DNA of 64,000 nucleotides from Ariolimax columbianus. Taxonomy: Eukaryota > Mollusca > Gastropoda > Stylommatophora > Arionidae. This document shows, in pieces, positions 11,216-23,300 of the stretch. The notes below the pieces were generated by a model, which saw nothing but the letters and a program-made list of their open reading frames with translations, searched no databases and was not told where the DNA came from. Position numbers and translations under genes: made by a program. Positions within the stretch are counted from its first letter, which is position 1. Each line of letters begins with the position of its first letter. The stretch is taken from the NCBI GenBank assembly GCA_036924085.1, contig JAVGWX010000019.1:3374141-3438140 (forward strand). Direction: 5' to 3'.

Positions 11216-12954
11216 TCCTTCCACCCCCTCCTTTTTTTTTCTCCCCCGTCCCCTTTCACCCCCACCACGTAATCGTGTCTATGAAAGATCCAAGTCATCG
11301 GCTAAGTCCAGCTCCTCTTTCTACAGAATCCATTGAATCCCTCATTAGTTGGAGTTATGTTCATGGTAATCCAGAACATAGTTCGGGGAAAGCCAAATTG
11401 TAAAAAGGACGCTTCTGTCTGGCACCTGTTCTAATGTTCGAAGGTACCGACAGCTGTTCCCAGTGTCTGACTACATTGCATATCTTCGTGCATCTTCTGG
11501 ATGAACTAAGTCAACTGTTAAGTCAAACCATAGTACCTGAACAGTTTCACCCGTGACTCCGTGCCCTAGCTGTAAACAATTTTTCGTAATCCAACAAACC
11601 AATATGCAATGATGGATCCCACTCCACTGTGTTCAGCTTTCCATCTCAGATGGACTATCCGTGCATGACCTATTTTCTTGAAAGTCCGTCTGATCCTTCC
11701 TCACAGATGTATCTAATACCTGCACCATCTAAATCGACCAAAAATGATGCTGATCAGCGTTTTCTTCCTCATTCACTGATAGTATCACTTTTCTTCTATA
11801 ATTAGTGCACAGGTGCAGATCCTCGGCATGTTTATCACATAACCTTCACTGAAGTCGTATGTCATTTCTTCGCCTAACCGAATCTTCCACAGTATACTTC
11901 ATTGTTGTAGAACTGTCTTTGTCTTAAATATTTCATGACAGAATAGTCCGCCTCAACTTTAACCCTTCTAATCGTCGCCTCCTCCGATATACGCAGCAGG
12001 TTACAGTGTTAATATATCTTGTTCAATCTTCAACTCTGACAACAAACAGGTGAGGAAAGATAATTACCTTTTAAAAATGTAAACCTGTTTCTATTTTCAG
12101 CAGAAGTAAAACGCAAATTGCGAAATTCACTATGTAAACACACATATTTCTGACGTGAACTTGGATTTGAAACTGGGTTAGAAGACTGTATACCCCGATA
12201 GATGAATGAGTGAGGCCACTCTAAACCAAGCTGTACTCATAGATCTGAATGTCTGTCGCACGTGCCATTCTGAGAGCATATTCAGAGACCATCAATAAAA
12301 TGGCAAAACTGAGCAGGAAACTACAGACAGCAGACAGACAGAGACACAGACATACTCTAACGGCTCCCTGACACCAACGGAGTTTGGACTAAGAGCGCAC
12401 TCAGACAGGGAACAATCTAAAGGCTTGTGGTAATATATCTAACCTTCTAGTTATCGTCTTTACTCCATTTACTTCTCTCTCTATCTTTCTTAACAGGCTC
12501 AAACCTTTCTATTTATATAATCATATTTATTTTAACAAAGCGATAACTACAAACCTTTCTATCTATAAAGTGATTTATGTTGTTAAGATAAAAATACTCA
12601 TTGTTCTATTTCCAAAATGGATTTGAGGAACAAAAGAATGGCGTGGCTGGACTATGTACTTATTGCTATTTTTCCCAAAAAATATTTTTGGTTGGTAACG
12701 AGTCAGAATGTAGATGAATAAAACACTGAAGAATCGGGGTATTATCGATCGACCAAGCAGGGAGGGTGGTTGAAAGGATGGGGCACGAGTATGTACGACC
12801 AGCGAGCTACTAAAACTGTCATCACCCAAACTCTTTGCCATTTGCTGAAGTAAAGCGATCACTTGTGGATGTTTCCCCAGAATGCAGTGACGTCAGAACA
12901 CCACAGAACATATATGTTGTACAAGAGTTGTTGACGCAGCAGGTGACGAGGTTG
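11216..12954. other. 1.7-kb unique stretch, no supported gene
   Basis: The longest open frame is 95 codons (minus, 12575-12862), with no recognisable domain. No arrays are present. This is one of the longest array-free blocks in the window. Confidence 0.45.
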
Positions 12955-13125
12955 AAGTTGTAAGATGTGACGAGGTAATAGTTGTAACATGTGATAAGGT
13001 AAAAGTTGTAACATGTGATGAGGTCAACGTTGTAACATGTGACGAGGTCAACGTTGTAACATGTGACGAGGTTAAAGTTGTAATGTCTGACGAGCCTAAT
13101 GTTGTAACATATAACAAGCCTAAAT
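12955..13125. repeat. 24-bp minisatellite, about 7 copies
   Basis: The unit is GTTGTAACATGTGACGAGGT plus CAAC/TAAA. The minus-strand translation TTLTSSHV repeats every 8 residues; not a gene. Confidence 0.93.
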
Positions 13126-13169
13126 TGTCTTTGCCAGTATGTTGCTCGCGATCGTGATGTGGAATCTGC

Positions 13170-13695
13170 TGTGTCAGTATGTTGGTCCTGGACCTCGTAC
13201 GAGATGAGGTCTTAGGTCATATGTTGGTCCTGATCCTCGTATGAGATAAGGTCTTAGGTCATGTGTTGGTCCTGGCCCTCGTGTGAGATGAGGTCTTATG
13301 TCATGTGTTGGTCCTGGCCCTCGTATGAGATAAGGTCTTGGGTCATGTGTTGGTCATGGCCCTCGTGTGAGATGTCTTAGGTCATGTGTTGCTCCTGGCC
13401 CTCGTGTGAGATGCGGTCTTAGGTCATGTGTTGTGCCTGGCCCTCGTATGAGATGCGGTCTTAGGTCATGTGTTGGTCCTTGTCCTCGTATGAGATGCGG
13501 TCTTAGGTCATGTGTTGGTCCTTGTCCTCGTATGAGATGTGGTCTTAGGTCATGTGTTGGTCCTGGCCCTTGTGTGAGATGAGGTCTTAGGTCATGTGTT
13601 GGTCCTGGCCCTTGTGTGAGATGAGGTCTTAGGTCATGTCTTGGTCCAGGCCCTTGTGTGAGATGCAGTCTTAGGTCATATGTTGGTCCTGGCCC
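13170..13695. repeat. 42-bp minisatellite, about 12 copies
   Basis: The unit is GGTCATGTGTTGGTCCTGGC followed by CCTCGTGTGAGATGAGGTCTTA. A plus frame at 13367-13582 is the array translated. Confidence 0.95.
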
Positions 13696-13789
13696 AGACG
13701 TGAAGTCCGGTCTTGATCAGTGCGTTCCACATAATATGGATATGAGGTTGAGTTTTTGTAAGTATGTTGTGCCGGATCCTGACTCGGGG

Positions 13790-14125
13790 ATAGCGTGTTT
13801 GCCGATGTGTAGCACCTGACTCTGACCTGGAGATAGAGTGTATGTCAGTATGTTGCACCTGACCCTGACCTGGAGATAGAGTGCATGCCAGTATGTTGTA
13901 CCTGACCCTGACCTGCAGATAGAGTGTATGCCAGTATGTTGCCCCTGTCACTGACCTGGAGATAGAGTGTATGCCAGTATGTCGCATCTGACCCTGACCT
14001 GGAGATAGAGTGTGTGCCAGTATGTTGCACCTGACTCGGACCTGGGGGTAGAGTGTATGCCAGTATGTTGCACCTGACTCGGACCTGGGGGTAGAGCGTA
14101 TGCCAGTATGTTGCACCTGACTCGG
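13790..14125. repeat. 43-bp minisatellite, about 8 copies
   Basis: The unit is AGAGTGTATGCCAGTATGTT plus GCACCTGACCCTGACCTGGAGAT. The CCAGTATGTT..CCTGACCCTGAC core resembles the 37-bp array at 37308-38170. Overlapping minus frames are array translations. Confidence 0.95.
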
Positions 14126-14424
14126 ATGTGAGCCCGGGATCTTGTTCGATAGATTGCATCTGACCTTGACACTAGCCTTCACAGCAAAACTTTAATATTT
14201 AAAGGTCTTTGTCAAAATTGTCGATACACTCTTGAGACTTCATTTTCCTTTTCCCCTTTTTCGTTCGTCTTCAGACTACGACTTCAGTGACTTCAACAAA
14301 GGCAGCAGTCAACTCGAGGATTTGAACACTTCCATAAAGTTGTTCATGGAAGTGCATCGCTTGTTGCCTCCTCTCACTAGTGAATGATGAGATGGACTGA
14401 AATATATGTTCCACCGTCCGTCCT

Positions 14425-14456
14425 GGGAGGGGGCGGGGGGGAGGGGGGGGGGGGGG
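14425..14456 (+). other. G-rich tract, quadruplex-prone
   Basis: There are 32 bases with 29 G, including an uninterrupted run of 14 G, broken only by A, C and A. It contains far more than four G-runs of three or more, so a G-quadruplex is structurally possible. The function is unknown. Confidence 0.85.
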
Positions 14457-15250
14457 CGATGTGCCCCATGTACAAAGGTGTGTAGTGTCAATCATGAATT
14501 TATTATCAAAAGGACATCTCAGACTTTCTTTGTAGTAAAATGATCGCTGGATCTTCTCTGAAGTTTTTGAAGCGCGTTTCGGTTGTCACTAGCTTTCAGT
14601 TTCTTTGACATTTATCGCGTGACTGTATTACAGACAGTAAAACTACAATGGCGGTAGTTATTCACATCCCTGATGACGTCATAAGAGTTTATAAGGCTAC
14701 GGATTAAAGGCCATTTTCTATGCAGTCGTCACCAATTGTACTTACTGTGTTTCATTAATTTTGTCAATTAAAAAAAAAAGATTTATCCAGGGTTTGAAGT
14801 CTTGTCCTAGTGGTTAACAGGCCTACATCCAAAGCACTCGGCAATCCACTCCTCATTACACAAATGTGTGTAAAGTACACGAATGTTCTTCAATAATTTA
14901 TAACAAGAGAGTCAATCGGGTGCGACCTAACATCACGAGAGTGAAGGACATTGACGTGGCTTGCTTCATTGCGTGATCCTGACCTACCAGCGTCAAGCTG
15001 GTGAGGTTCTGGCCTAGGTCCATCAACAACGATAGATTGCTAGGACGGTTAAATGAGTCGGAAGATTCTTAAAACAGAATATTAATAAGTTTTAATATAG
15101 TCAAACAAACGGCGAGGAAATGTAGCAGAAAATAATGCAGTTACTGCAGGAGACACAATAATACAAGGTAGAAAGAAAGTGGGACACGACAGTTTAGCAT
15201 GACGTTATTAACTTTATAGCAGTGCTCGTTCAACAGTGGCCAACTACACT
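14457..15250. other. Mostly unique; contains inverse copy of dispersed repeat D2
   Basis: 14935-15032 matches 11067-11165 in inverse orientation. A TCCTAGTGGTTAACAGG word at 14808 resembles a tRNA A box, but I find no clear B box behind it, so I do not call a SINE. The remainder is unremarkable. Confidence 0.5.
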
Positions 15251-15545
15251 GACCTGGTTATAGAGATGGATATAAGTGGGTTGACATTCGTCGTTTCAAC
15301 CTGGTTATAGAGATGGATGTAAGTGGGTTGATATTCGTCGTTTCAACCTGGTTATAGAGATTGATGTAAGTGGGTTGAAATTCGTCGTTTCAACCTGGTT
15401 ATAGAGATGGATGTAAGTGGGTTGAAATTCGTCGTTTCAACCTGGTCATAGAGGTGGATGTAAGTGGGTTGACATTCATCGTTTCAACCTGGTTATAGAG
15501 ATGGATATAAGTGGGTTGACATTCGTCGTTTCAACCTGGTTATAT
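15251..15545. repeat. 47-bp minisatellite, about 6 copies
   Basis: The unit is TTTCAACCTGGTTATAGAGA then TGGATGTAAGTGGGTTGACATTCGTCG. Starts at 15253 and 15300 fix the period. Confidence 0.95.
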
Positions 15546-15904
15546 AGTTGTTTATCGCATGCCAGGTCAGAGCTTCCCTGATCAACTGTTGTACGGTGAG
15601 CTCAGGACAGGACAGCGCTCGCAGGCGGGACAAAAACACTAAAAGTTTCTTCGATTAGTTTCTCCGTTGATTTTGTTGCCCCGGAGATGGTTGCTCCGAA
15701 CCGCTCAACCTGGCCCACTGTTATTACACGGAGACACATGAAAAGCGAGCTGCTCGAAAGAAAAAAATGCCAGAATGCCGACCTACAAATGCTGTTCATG
15801 TATGCCCTACGAGCTGTAGAGTTTGCTCCGCTCAGATCTGACTGCACAGTCATATTCTATTCAGTCACATCTGAATAGACATGTATGACTTTGTCGCGAT
15901 GGGC
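15546..15904. other. Unique stretch
   Basis: Two overlapping frames lie on opposite strands (83 codons minus at 15602-15853, 63 codons plus at 15687-15878). Neither is recognised. Confidence 0.4.
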
Positions 15905-15941
<37 letters not shown>

Positions 15942-16083
15942 GCTAACTAACTAACTAGCTAACTAGCTAACTAGCTAACTAACTAACTAAATAGCTAACT
16001 AACTATCTAACTAACTAACTAACTAACTAGCTAACTAGCTAACTAACTAACTAACTAAATAGCTAACTAACTAACTAACTAAC
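15905..16083. repeat. (CTAA)n tetranucleotide array with CTAG variants
   Basis: CTAACTAACTAACTAG words repeat for about 180 bp, interrupted by AAATAGC and TATC variants. Confidence 0.96.
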
Positions 16084-16212
16084 TTGGAGTTGGATGTAAA
16101 GGGGGTTTACATTTCAAGCTAGAACATAGTCATATAGCTGGGGTTAGGGTTGTTCACATTGAAGGCTAGAATCTGAAGAAGTCAGAGCGATATCTGGTAG
16201 TGGCTGTATCTG

Positions 16213-16415
16213 GGTATGACCCACTGTGGTTTTTATTTTGTTCCTTTCGGCCGAGTGCATCCGACTTCAGTATCCATTTTATCTAAGGGCCTGCTTCCTC
16301 CTACATACTCTAAGGGTTTACTTCCCCGGGGTAACGGCCGGTTCTGTGATAGGGATCGAACCCAGCACCTTCGGCTTGTAAACCGTGTCACTGAAACACT
16401 GGCCCACGCCGGCTC
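16213..16415 (-). mobile_element. tRNA-derived SINE (family S1), minus orientation
   Basis: On the minus strand: A-box region GGCGTGGGCCAGTGTTTCAG, B box GGGTTCGATCCC, then CCGGCCGTTACCCCGGGGAA, GGAGGAAGCAGGCCC, GAAGTCGGATGCACTCGGCC and a tail GAACAAAATAAAAACCACAG. It has the best preserved B box of the four copies. Confidence 0.88.
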
Positions 16416-16495
16416 CAAATTAGGTTTGAAAAGGGAGACAATTAGGGGAGGGGACATTCCTCACTAAACACTGAGAGGAACGATGGAATGATATA

Positions 16496-16830
16496 TCATC
16501 ATCATCATCATCACGAAGTTTGCCATGTTCAGAACGTCGCTAGTCTGAAAGATCCTCCTTCTGCCAAGTCTCTAGCCTGCTCCAGAATCACGTCCGAGCA
16601 TTCCTTGACATGTTTGTGTCATTGCCTTATGTGTCTGCCTCTGCCTGTCTTGCCCAGCCTCATACCTTCCATTACGTTTCTCTCAAGACAGTTGAGTCTC
16701 TGATGTGGCCAAAGTATTTTTATTCTTGTTGGCATTTTGAACTAGTTCTCCTTTATGTTGAACTCTTGTTGAATGTCTACATTCTTTTTTCTTCTTAGAT
16801 CCATAGTATTCTCCGGACCTTAATATAATA
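16496..16830 (-). pseudogene. 3' end of RTE-like non-LTR retrotransposon (R1), relic
   Basis: It aligns along its length with the RT C-terminal region at 34060-34460: AGAACGTCGCT, GTCTGAAAGA, TGTGGCCAAAGTATTT, AGTTCTCCT.TATGTT.AACTCTTG and GAATGTCTACATT. The minus strand encodes the tail of the polypeptide, with frameshifts. The 3' end is (GAT)n on the minus strand (ATCATCATCATCATCATCAC at 16498), typical of trinucleotide tails of RTE-type elements. Confidence 0.75.
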
Positions 16831-16861
16831 TTTCGACTTGTAAAAGTAGAGTAAAGTAACC

Positions 16862-17118
16862 CATATCATTACTACCGTAGGGGTGGGAGGTGTTAGCGAT
16901 CTCACATTTCAAAGACTCGGCTATATGAGGGCGGTAGCCATCTCCTCTCCCTCGCCGCTTTTACTTTCCGGACTGAACCGGCAGCCATTTAAGGCTGGGT
17001 CGACCCGGGAGCAGTTACGGTCTGAAAAAACATTTTCCACCTCAACTGGGGAATGAGCCAAGGACCACTCAGATACGTAGCCAGTGCGCTAACCATTGCG
17101 GTACGCGGCTCCCTTGGA
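16862..17118 (-). mobile_element. Probable tRNA-derived SINE, second family (S2)
   Basis: The minus strand begins GGGAGCCGCGTACCGCAATG with an A box TGGTTAGCGCACTGG and a degenerate B box (TGGCTCATTCCCC) about 30 bp later. It then runs through CCGGGTCGACCCAGCC to a tail GGGTTACTTTACTC. It abuts the RT relic on its left. Only one copy is seen here, so the call rests on the pol III boxes. Confidence 0.6.
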
Positions 17119-18213
17119 CTTGAAGGACTCGATTATCTTCTTTATGTTTGTTTATCTTATTGGATTCAATGGGGTTTGTGTGTACCGGATTGACCACTGC
17201 CACTTTGATAACATGTTGTAAGATCGAACCTACCCTACCGTCTGGTCCATGTAACCCACCAAATCAATTAGCTCACTTCCCGCCCAACCACAATGCCAAA
17301 TAATGTGGTTGTCTTCTATGCATCACGACAAGTCTAGAAAGAAAGCCCACATATATTATGTATAAATAATTGAGGACAGTTTTCGTTTTCCGGAAGATTG
17401 AAAGGTGATGATATGTCAGCATAAATATTTGAATGTTCATAAACTAAACAAAACTCATATCCACCAGTAACAACATCTCGCTTATTCCCGCTTGTAATGT
17501 CTTTTGCATTATTTATTTGCTTTTATCAATACCGCGATGTTGGGGTAACAAATTGTATACGAAAATTATTTGCGATGTACATAAACAATGTACATCAACC
17601 GTGTTCAACATGAAGAAATACTGAAATAAATTCACGCTATTGCAAGATTTATTTTCATAAAAATTGTAATATATAAAAACTGCTTCCAGATTTTATAAGG
17701 TACGTTTTAGACTTTCGGTACAACATTGTTAATTTTTACATATTGACATACATTATACGTTAACGGTTGCTTTATGCAATACAAAATAGCAGGTATAAAA
17801 CATGTATAAGAGCACATACATAAGCAGATACAGGCTTCCTTCAATGAGGCCAGCTTTGTCTCATGATCTTTCTGAAGAGACTACTGTCAATATTGATGTA
17901 GCTAGTTCTTGACATTCCTGGCGGATAGTTAGATTGACATCAAAGGTAAGCATAAGGAAAAGAACAAATTCTGGAATACGGCTCATGCCACCGGCAGAAA
18001 TATAATTAGAAATGGTGATGTTAGAAATGGTGTGAGTACTACATATCGTAGATAGACAGACATGATGAATAGATAGACAGAGATAATGGATAGAAATGTA
18101 GACATACTGAACAGATAGACAGACATAGTGGATAGATAGGTAGATATGATGAACATATACACATACATAAGATGGGGTGATCGTATAATGAGAACACAAT
18201 GGCCCCTTTTCAT
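17119..18213. other. Unique AT-rich stretch with a perfect 9-bp hairpin
   Basis: 17574-17596 is GATGTACAT - AAACA - ATGTACATC, a perfect short inverted repeat. On the minus strand 17225-17290 has a B-box-like GGTTCGATCTT, but the head is unclear. 18030-18160 holds loose GATAGACAGACAT repeats. No gene is recognised; a 132-codon minus frame (17861-18259) overlaps these repeats. Confidence 0.45.
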
Positions 18214-18389
18214 CTATCAGACGGCTACATGCCAAAACGTCAAGTCTATAACAGTACATATCAGATGACTACATGTCAAAACGTCAATTCTACAACAGTA
18301 CCTATCAGAAGACTACATGTCAAAACGTCAATTCTACAACAGTACCTATCAGACGGCTACATGACAAAACGTCAAGTCTACAACAGTGC
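18214..18389. repeat. 44-bp minisatellite, 4 copies
   Basis: The unit is GACGGCTACATGTCAAAACG then TCAATTCTACAACAGTACCTATCA. Confidence 0.94.
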
Positions 18390-18473
18390 GTACGCTTACA
18401 GCGACCAATAGAACTCTCGAGTCGTAATAGAGACAGTATCGGTTCCCCAGGCATGTACATACTGATTACAAAC

Positions 18474-18820
18474 TGTTATTGTTGTTGCTGTTGGTGTTAT
18501 TGTCGCTGTTGGTGTTATTGTCGTTGTTATTGTTTCTGCTGCTGACGTCATTGTTGTTGTTGTTTCTGCTGATTTTGTTGTTGCTGTTGTTGTTATTGTC
18601 GATGTTGTTGCTGGCGTCGTTATTGTTCATGTTATTGCTGTTGCCTATGTTGTTGTTGCTGTTATTGTCCCTGATGATGTTGTTGTTGTTTCTGCGGATG
18701 TTATTGCTGCTGATGTCATTGCTGCTGATGTTATTTTGCTGTTGTTGCTGTTCTTGTTGCTGCTGCTGCTGTTCTTGCTGCTGCTGTTGCTGTTCTTATT
18801 GATGCTGATGTTATTGTTTA
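18474..18820. repeat. Compound (GTT/GCT/ATT) trinucleotide array
   Basis: GTTGTTGTT, GCTGCTGCT and GTTATTGTC words run for about 350 bp. Poly-Leu and poly-Cys frames are artefacts. Confidence 0.93.
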
Positions 18821-19914
18821 AAACTATTTGGGCTGAGTTAACACTAGACGCGTCTCTCGTGGCGGGTTACAGTTGCTCGTGTTACACCCCGCCACGTACT
18901 TACATAGCCGCACCCTGGTCCTCGTGACTGTAGAGGGATGCGATGATCCACAGGGAGCTAACAACAATTATGCTGTGACGATCCTCATCTCGTGGGTCAG
19001 CCTCGAGTGACAGAGTGTCTTCACGTGCACACATCAGGGCGTGAGGTAAGAGCCGTGTTCGGTGTGTTTGATCAGACTCTGATTATTCCTGTTTGCCAAA
19101 CAAACTGTTAACGTGCAGTATACATTACGCGAGTGCAGCTGGGCGGTAACAGTTAGACATATTTCAGTCAGTACTTTGTGACCTTGTTCTTCTACGCTTG
19201 GTCTATAATTTTTACAGGACAGATAATCGGCCCAATGCCTCACTAAAATTTAATCTCTTATTACGGCAAGCTTGGCAGGTACAGTTGTTTGCTCCCCGTT
19301 CAGACGCCGATAACCAGAGGCAGTCTTTTACATAGTAATGATTTCCAGGGATAGGCCCTAATGTATATTATCAACACTCACATAGTGGTGATGTATAACC
19401 TCGCATATGCTGTGCTATTTAAACATTGGTCAGACAGTTACATAACCAGTGTCGCTGTAGACCATCTCATATTTGTTACAATAGTCGATGATTTAAAATA
19501 GACCCTTCCGTGCTTGAAAACAGATACATTTTACGGTATTGTCTCATATAGTCGCTGCCACTCGCGCTAATTCAAACACATTTAATAAATTGTGCGTATG
19601 ACATTTTACATTCAATACTGACTGTGTTGAAAGCCCGGATAAGTATCGAGTGTACCAGTGTGAGAGCGATTACGGACAGTGGACACAGCGCACTCAAATA
19701 ACTCACGTGTTAATAATAACAACGATACGGTTGTGTCACGATGTCGACAATGTTTACTCCTGGGTATTCAATTTTGCCCTGGTCCAACATGTGATTACTT
19801 CGAAACTTTTTCCCGCTGGATTTATTTTTTATCAAATGAGCAAACGCAGTCGGTCTTTGGTCCTACTTTTTATGAAATAAATACGGCGAGAACTATTAAA
19901 CAGAGTAAAATAAG
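18821..19914. other. 1.1-kb unique stretch, no supported gene
   Basis: No domain, SINE box or array is visible. The longest frames (69 to 99 codons) are unremarkable. Confidence 0.45.
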
Positions 19915-20197
19915 ACACGCCATGTTGGCTACACTGTCAGTATTCGACACGGCATGTTGGCTACACTGTCAATATTAGACACGCATGTTGGCTACACTCT
20001 CAGCATTATACACGCCATGTTGGCTACACTGTCAGTATTCGACACAACATGTTGGCTACACTGTCAATATTAGACACGCATGTTGGCCACACTGTCAGCA
20101 TTGTACACGCCATGTAGGCTACATTTCAGCATTAGTCACGCCATGTTGGCTACACTGTCAGCATTAGACACGCCATGTTGGCTACACTGTCAGCATT
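19915..20197. repeat. ~32-bp minisatellite, about 9 copies
   Basis: The unit is ACACGCCATGTTGGCTACAC then TGTCAGCATTAG, with 1-2 bp length variants. Confidence 0.95.
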
Positions 20198-20389
20198 TGT
20201 TGGAACTTTAAAATAGTATACCCAAATAAAAGTCGGAGTGGAGAGAAGTGAATAACTAGCTATCGAAGCTTGTTGTAAAAGGTTATTAAAGAAGGTTGTG
20301 CTTGCAGCTAGCATTCTCGACAGGAAGCTACATTGATGTATGCTTCCTGTGAGAGGGCATTTAGAGTAGTTAACCTGTGCGAGATAACC

Positions 20390-23300
20390 TGGTTATATTG
20401 TGGTTATATTATGAGATGTTAGTTACATAGTGAGATGCTAGTTACATAGTGAGAATTTAGTTACATAGTGAGATGTTAGTTACATAGTGAGATATTAGTT
20501 ACATAGTGAGATGTTAGTTACATAGTGGGATGTTAGTTACATAGTGAGATTTGGGTTACATAGTGAGATGTTAGTTACATAGTGAGATGTTAGTTAAATA
20601 TTGAGATGTTAGTTACATAGTGAGATGCTAGTTACATAGTGAGATGTTAGTTACATAGTGGGATGTTAGTGACATAGTGAGATGTTAGTTACATAGTGAG
20701 AAGCTAGTTACATAGTGAGATGTTAGTTACATAGTGAGATGTTAGTTACTTAGTGATATTTTGGTTATATAGTGGGATGTTAGTTACATAGTGAGATATT
20801 AGTTACATAGTGAGATGTTAGTTACATAGTGAGATGTTAGTTACATAGTGGGATGTTAGTTACATAGTGAGATGTTAGTTACATAGTGAGATGTTAGTTA
20901 CATAGTGAGATGTTAGTTACATAGTGAGATGCTAGTTACATAGTGAGATGTTAGTTACATAGTGAGATGCTAGTTAAATAGTGAGATGCTAGTTACATAG
21001 TTGGATGCTAGTTACATAGAGAGATGTTAGTTTCATAGTGAGATGCTAGTTACATAGTGAGATTTTGGTTATATAGTTAGATGTTAGTTACATAGTGAGA
21101 TGTTAGTTACATAGTGGGATGTTAGTTACATAGTGAGATGTTAGTTACATAGTGAGAAGCTAGTTACATAGTGAGATGTTAGTTACATAGTGAGATGTTA
21201 GTTACATAGTGAGATGGTAGTTACATAGTGAGATGCTAGTTACATAGTGAGATGTTAGTTACATAGTGAGATGTTAGTTACATAGTGAGATGTTAGTTAC
21301 ATAGTGAGATTTGGGTTACATAGTGAGATGTTAGTCACATAGTGAGATGTTAGTTACATAGTGAGATGTTAGTTACATAGTGAGATGTTAGTTACATAGT
21401 GAGATGCTAGTTACATAGTGAGATGTTAGTTACATAGTGAGATGCTAGTTAAATAGTGAGATGCTAGTTACATAGTGAGATGCTAGTTACATAGTGAGAT
21501 GTTAGTTATATAGTGAGATGCTAGTTACATAGTGGGATGCTAGTTACACAGTGAGATTTTGGTTATATAGTGAGATGTTGGTTACATAGTGGGATGTTAG
21601 TGACATAGTGGGATGTTAGTGACATAGTGAGATGTTAGTTATTACATAGTGAGAAGCTAGTTACATAGTGAGATGTTAGTTACATAGTGAGATGTTAGTT
21701 ACATAGTGATATTTTGGTTATATAGAGGGATGTTAGTTACATAGTGAGATGTTAGTTACATAGTGAGATGTTAGTTACATATGGGATGTTAGTTACATAG
21801 TGAGATTTGGGTTACATAGTAAGATGTTAGTTACATAGTGAGATGTTAGTTACATAGTGAGATGTTAGTTACATAGTGAGATGCTAGTTACATAGTGAGA
21901 TGTTAGTTACATAGTGAGATGCTAGTTAAATATTGAGATGCTAGTTACATAGTGAGATGCTAGTTACATAGTGAGATGTTAGTTACATAGTGAGATGCTA
22001 GTTACATAGTGGGATACTAGTTACACAGTGAGATTTTCGTTATATAGTGAGATGTTGGTTACATAGTGGGATGTTACTGACATAGTGGGATGTTAGTGAC
22101 ATAGTGAGATGTTAGTTATTACATAGTGAGAAGCTAGTTACATAGTGAGATGTTAGTTACATAGTGAGATGTTAGTTACATAGTGATATTTTGGTTATAT
22201 AGAGGGATGTTAGTTACATAGTGAGATGTTAGTTATATAGTGAGATGTTAGTTACATAGTGGGATGTTAGTTACATAGTGAGATTTTGGTTAAATAGTAA
22301 GATGTTAGTTACATAGTGAGATGTTAGTTACATAGTGAGATGTTAGTTACATAGTGAGATGCTAGTTACATAGTGAGATGTTAGTTACATAGTGAGATGT
22401 TAGTTACATAGTGAGATGCTAGTTAAATAGTGAGATGCTAGTTACATAGTTGGATGCTAGTTACATAGTGAGATGTTAGTTACATAGTGAGATGCTAGTT
22501 ACATAGTAGGATGCTAGTTACATAGTGAGATTTTGGTTATATAGTGAGATGTTAGTTACATAGTAAGATGTTAGTTAAATAGTGGGATGTTAGTTACATA
22601 GTGAGAAGCTAGTTACATAGTGAGAAGCTAGTTACATAATGAGATGTTAGTTACATAGTGAGATATTAGTTACATAGTGATATTTTGGTTATATGGTGAT
22701 ATTTTGGTTATATAGTGGGATGTTAGTTACATAGTGAGATGTTAGTTACAGAGTGAGATGTTAGTTACATAGTAGGATGCTAGTTACAGAGTGAGATGTT
22801 AGTTACATAGTGAGATGTTAGTTACATAGTGATATGTTAGTTACATAGTGAGATGTTAGTTACATAGTGAGATGTTAGTTACATAGTGAGATGTTAGTTG
22901 CATAGTGAGATGTTAGTTACATAGTGAGATGTTAGTTACATAGTGAGATTTTAGTTACATAGTGAGATGTTAGTTACATAGTGAGATGCTAGTTACATAG
23001 TGAGATTTTAGTTACATAGTGAGATGTTAGTTACATAGTGAGATTGTGGTTATATAGTGAGTTTTTAGTTATATAGTGAGATTTTAGTTATATAGTGAGA
23101 TTTTCGTTAGATTATGGATCTGGTTACATTTTGGATCTGTTGGTTATATATGAGAGCTGTTGGTTATATTTGAGATCTGTTGGTTGTATTAGGGATCTGT
23201 TTGCTATATTTTAGATCTGTTTGCTATATTTTAGATCTGTTGGTTATATTTGAGATCTGTTGGTTACATTTGATATGTGTTGGTTATCTTTGAGATATGT

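Noticed and set aside
14803..14860. SINE head (TCCTAGTGGTTAACAGG A box)
   Set aside because: No convincing B box at the right distance.
16488..16703. His-rich peptide MIYHHHHHH as a metal-binding small protein
   Set aside because: The His run is the (ATC)n tail of an RTE-like relic read on the wrong strand.
18821..19030. A further C1 copy next to the GTT/GCT array
   Set aside because: GGCGGGTTACAGTTGCTCGTG vaguely recalls the C1 landmark, but no other landmark follows in order.
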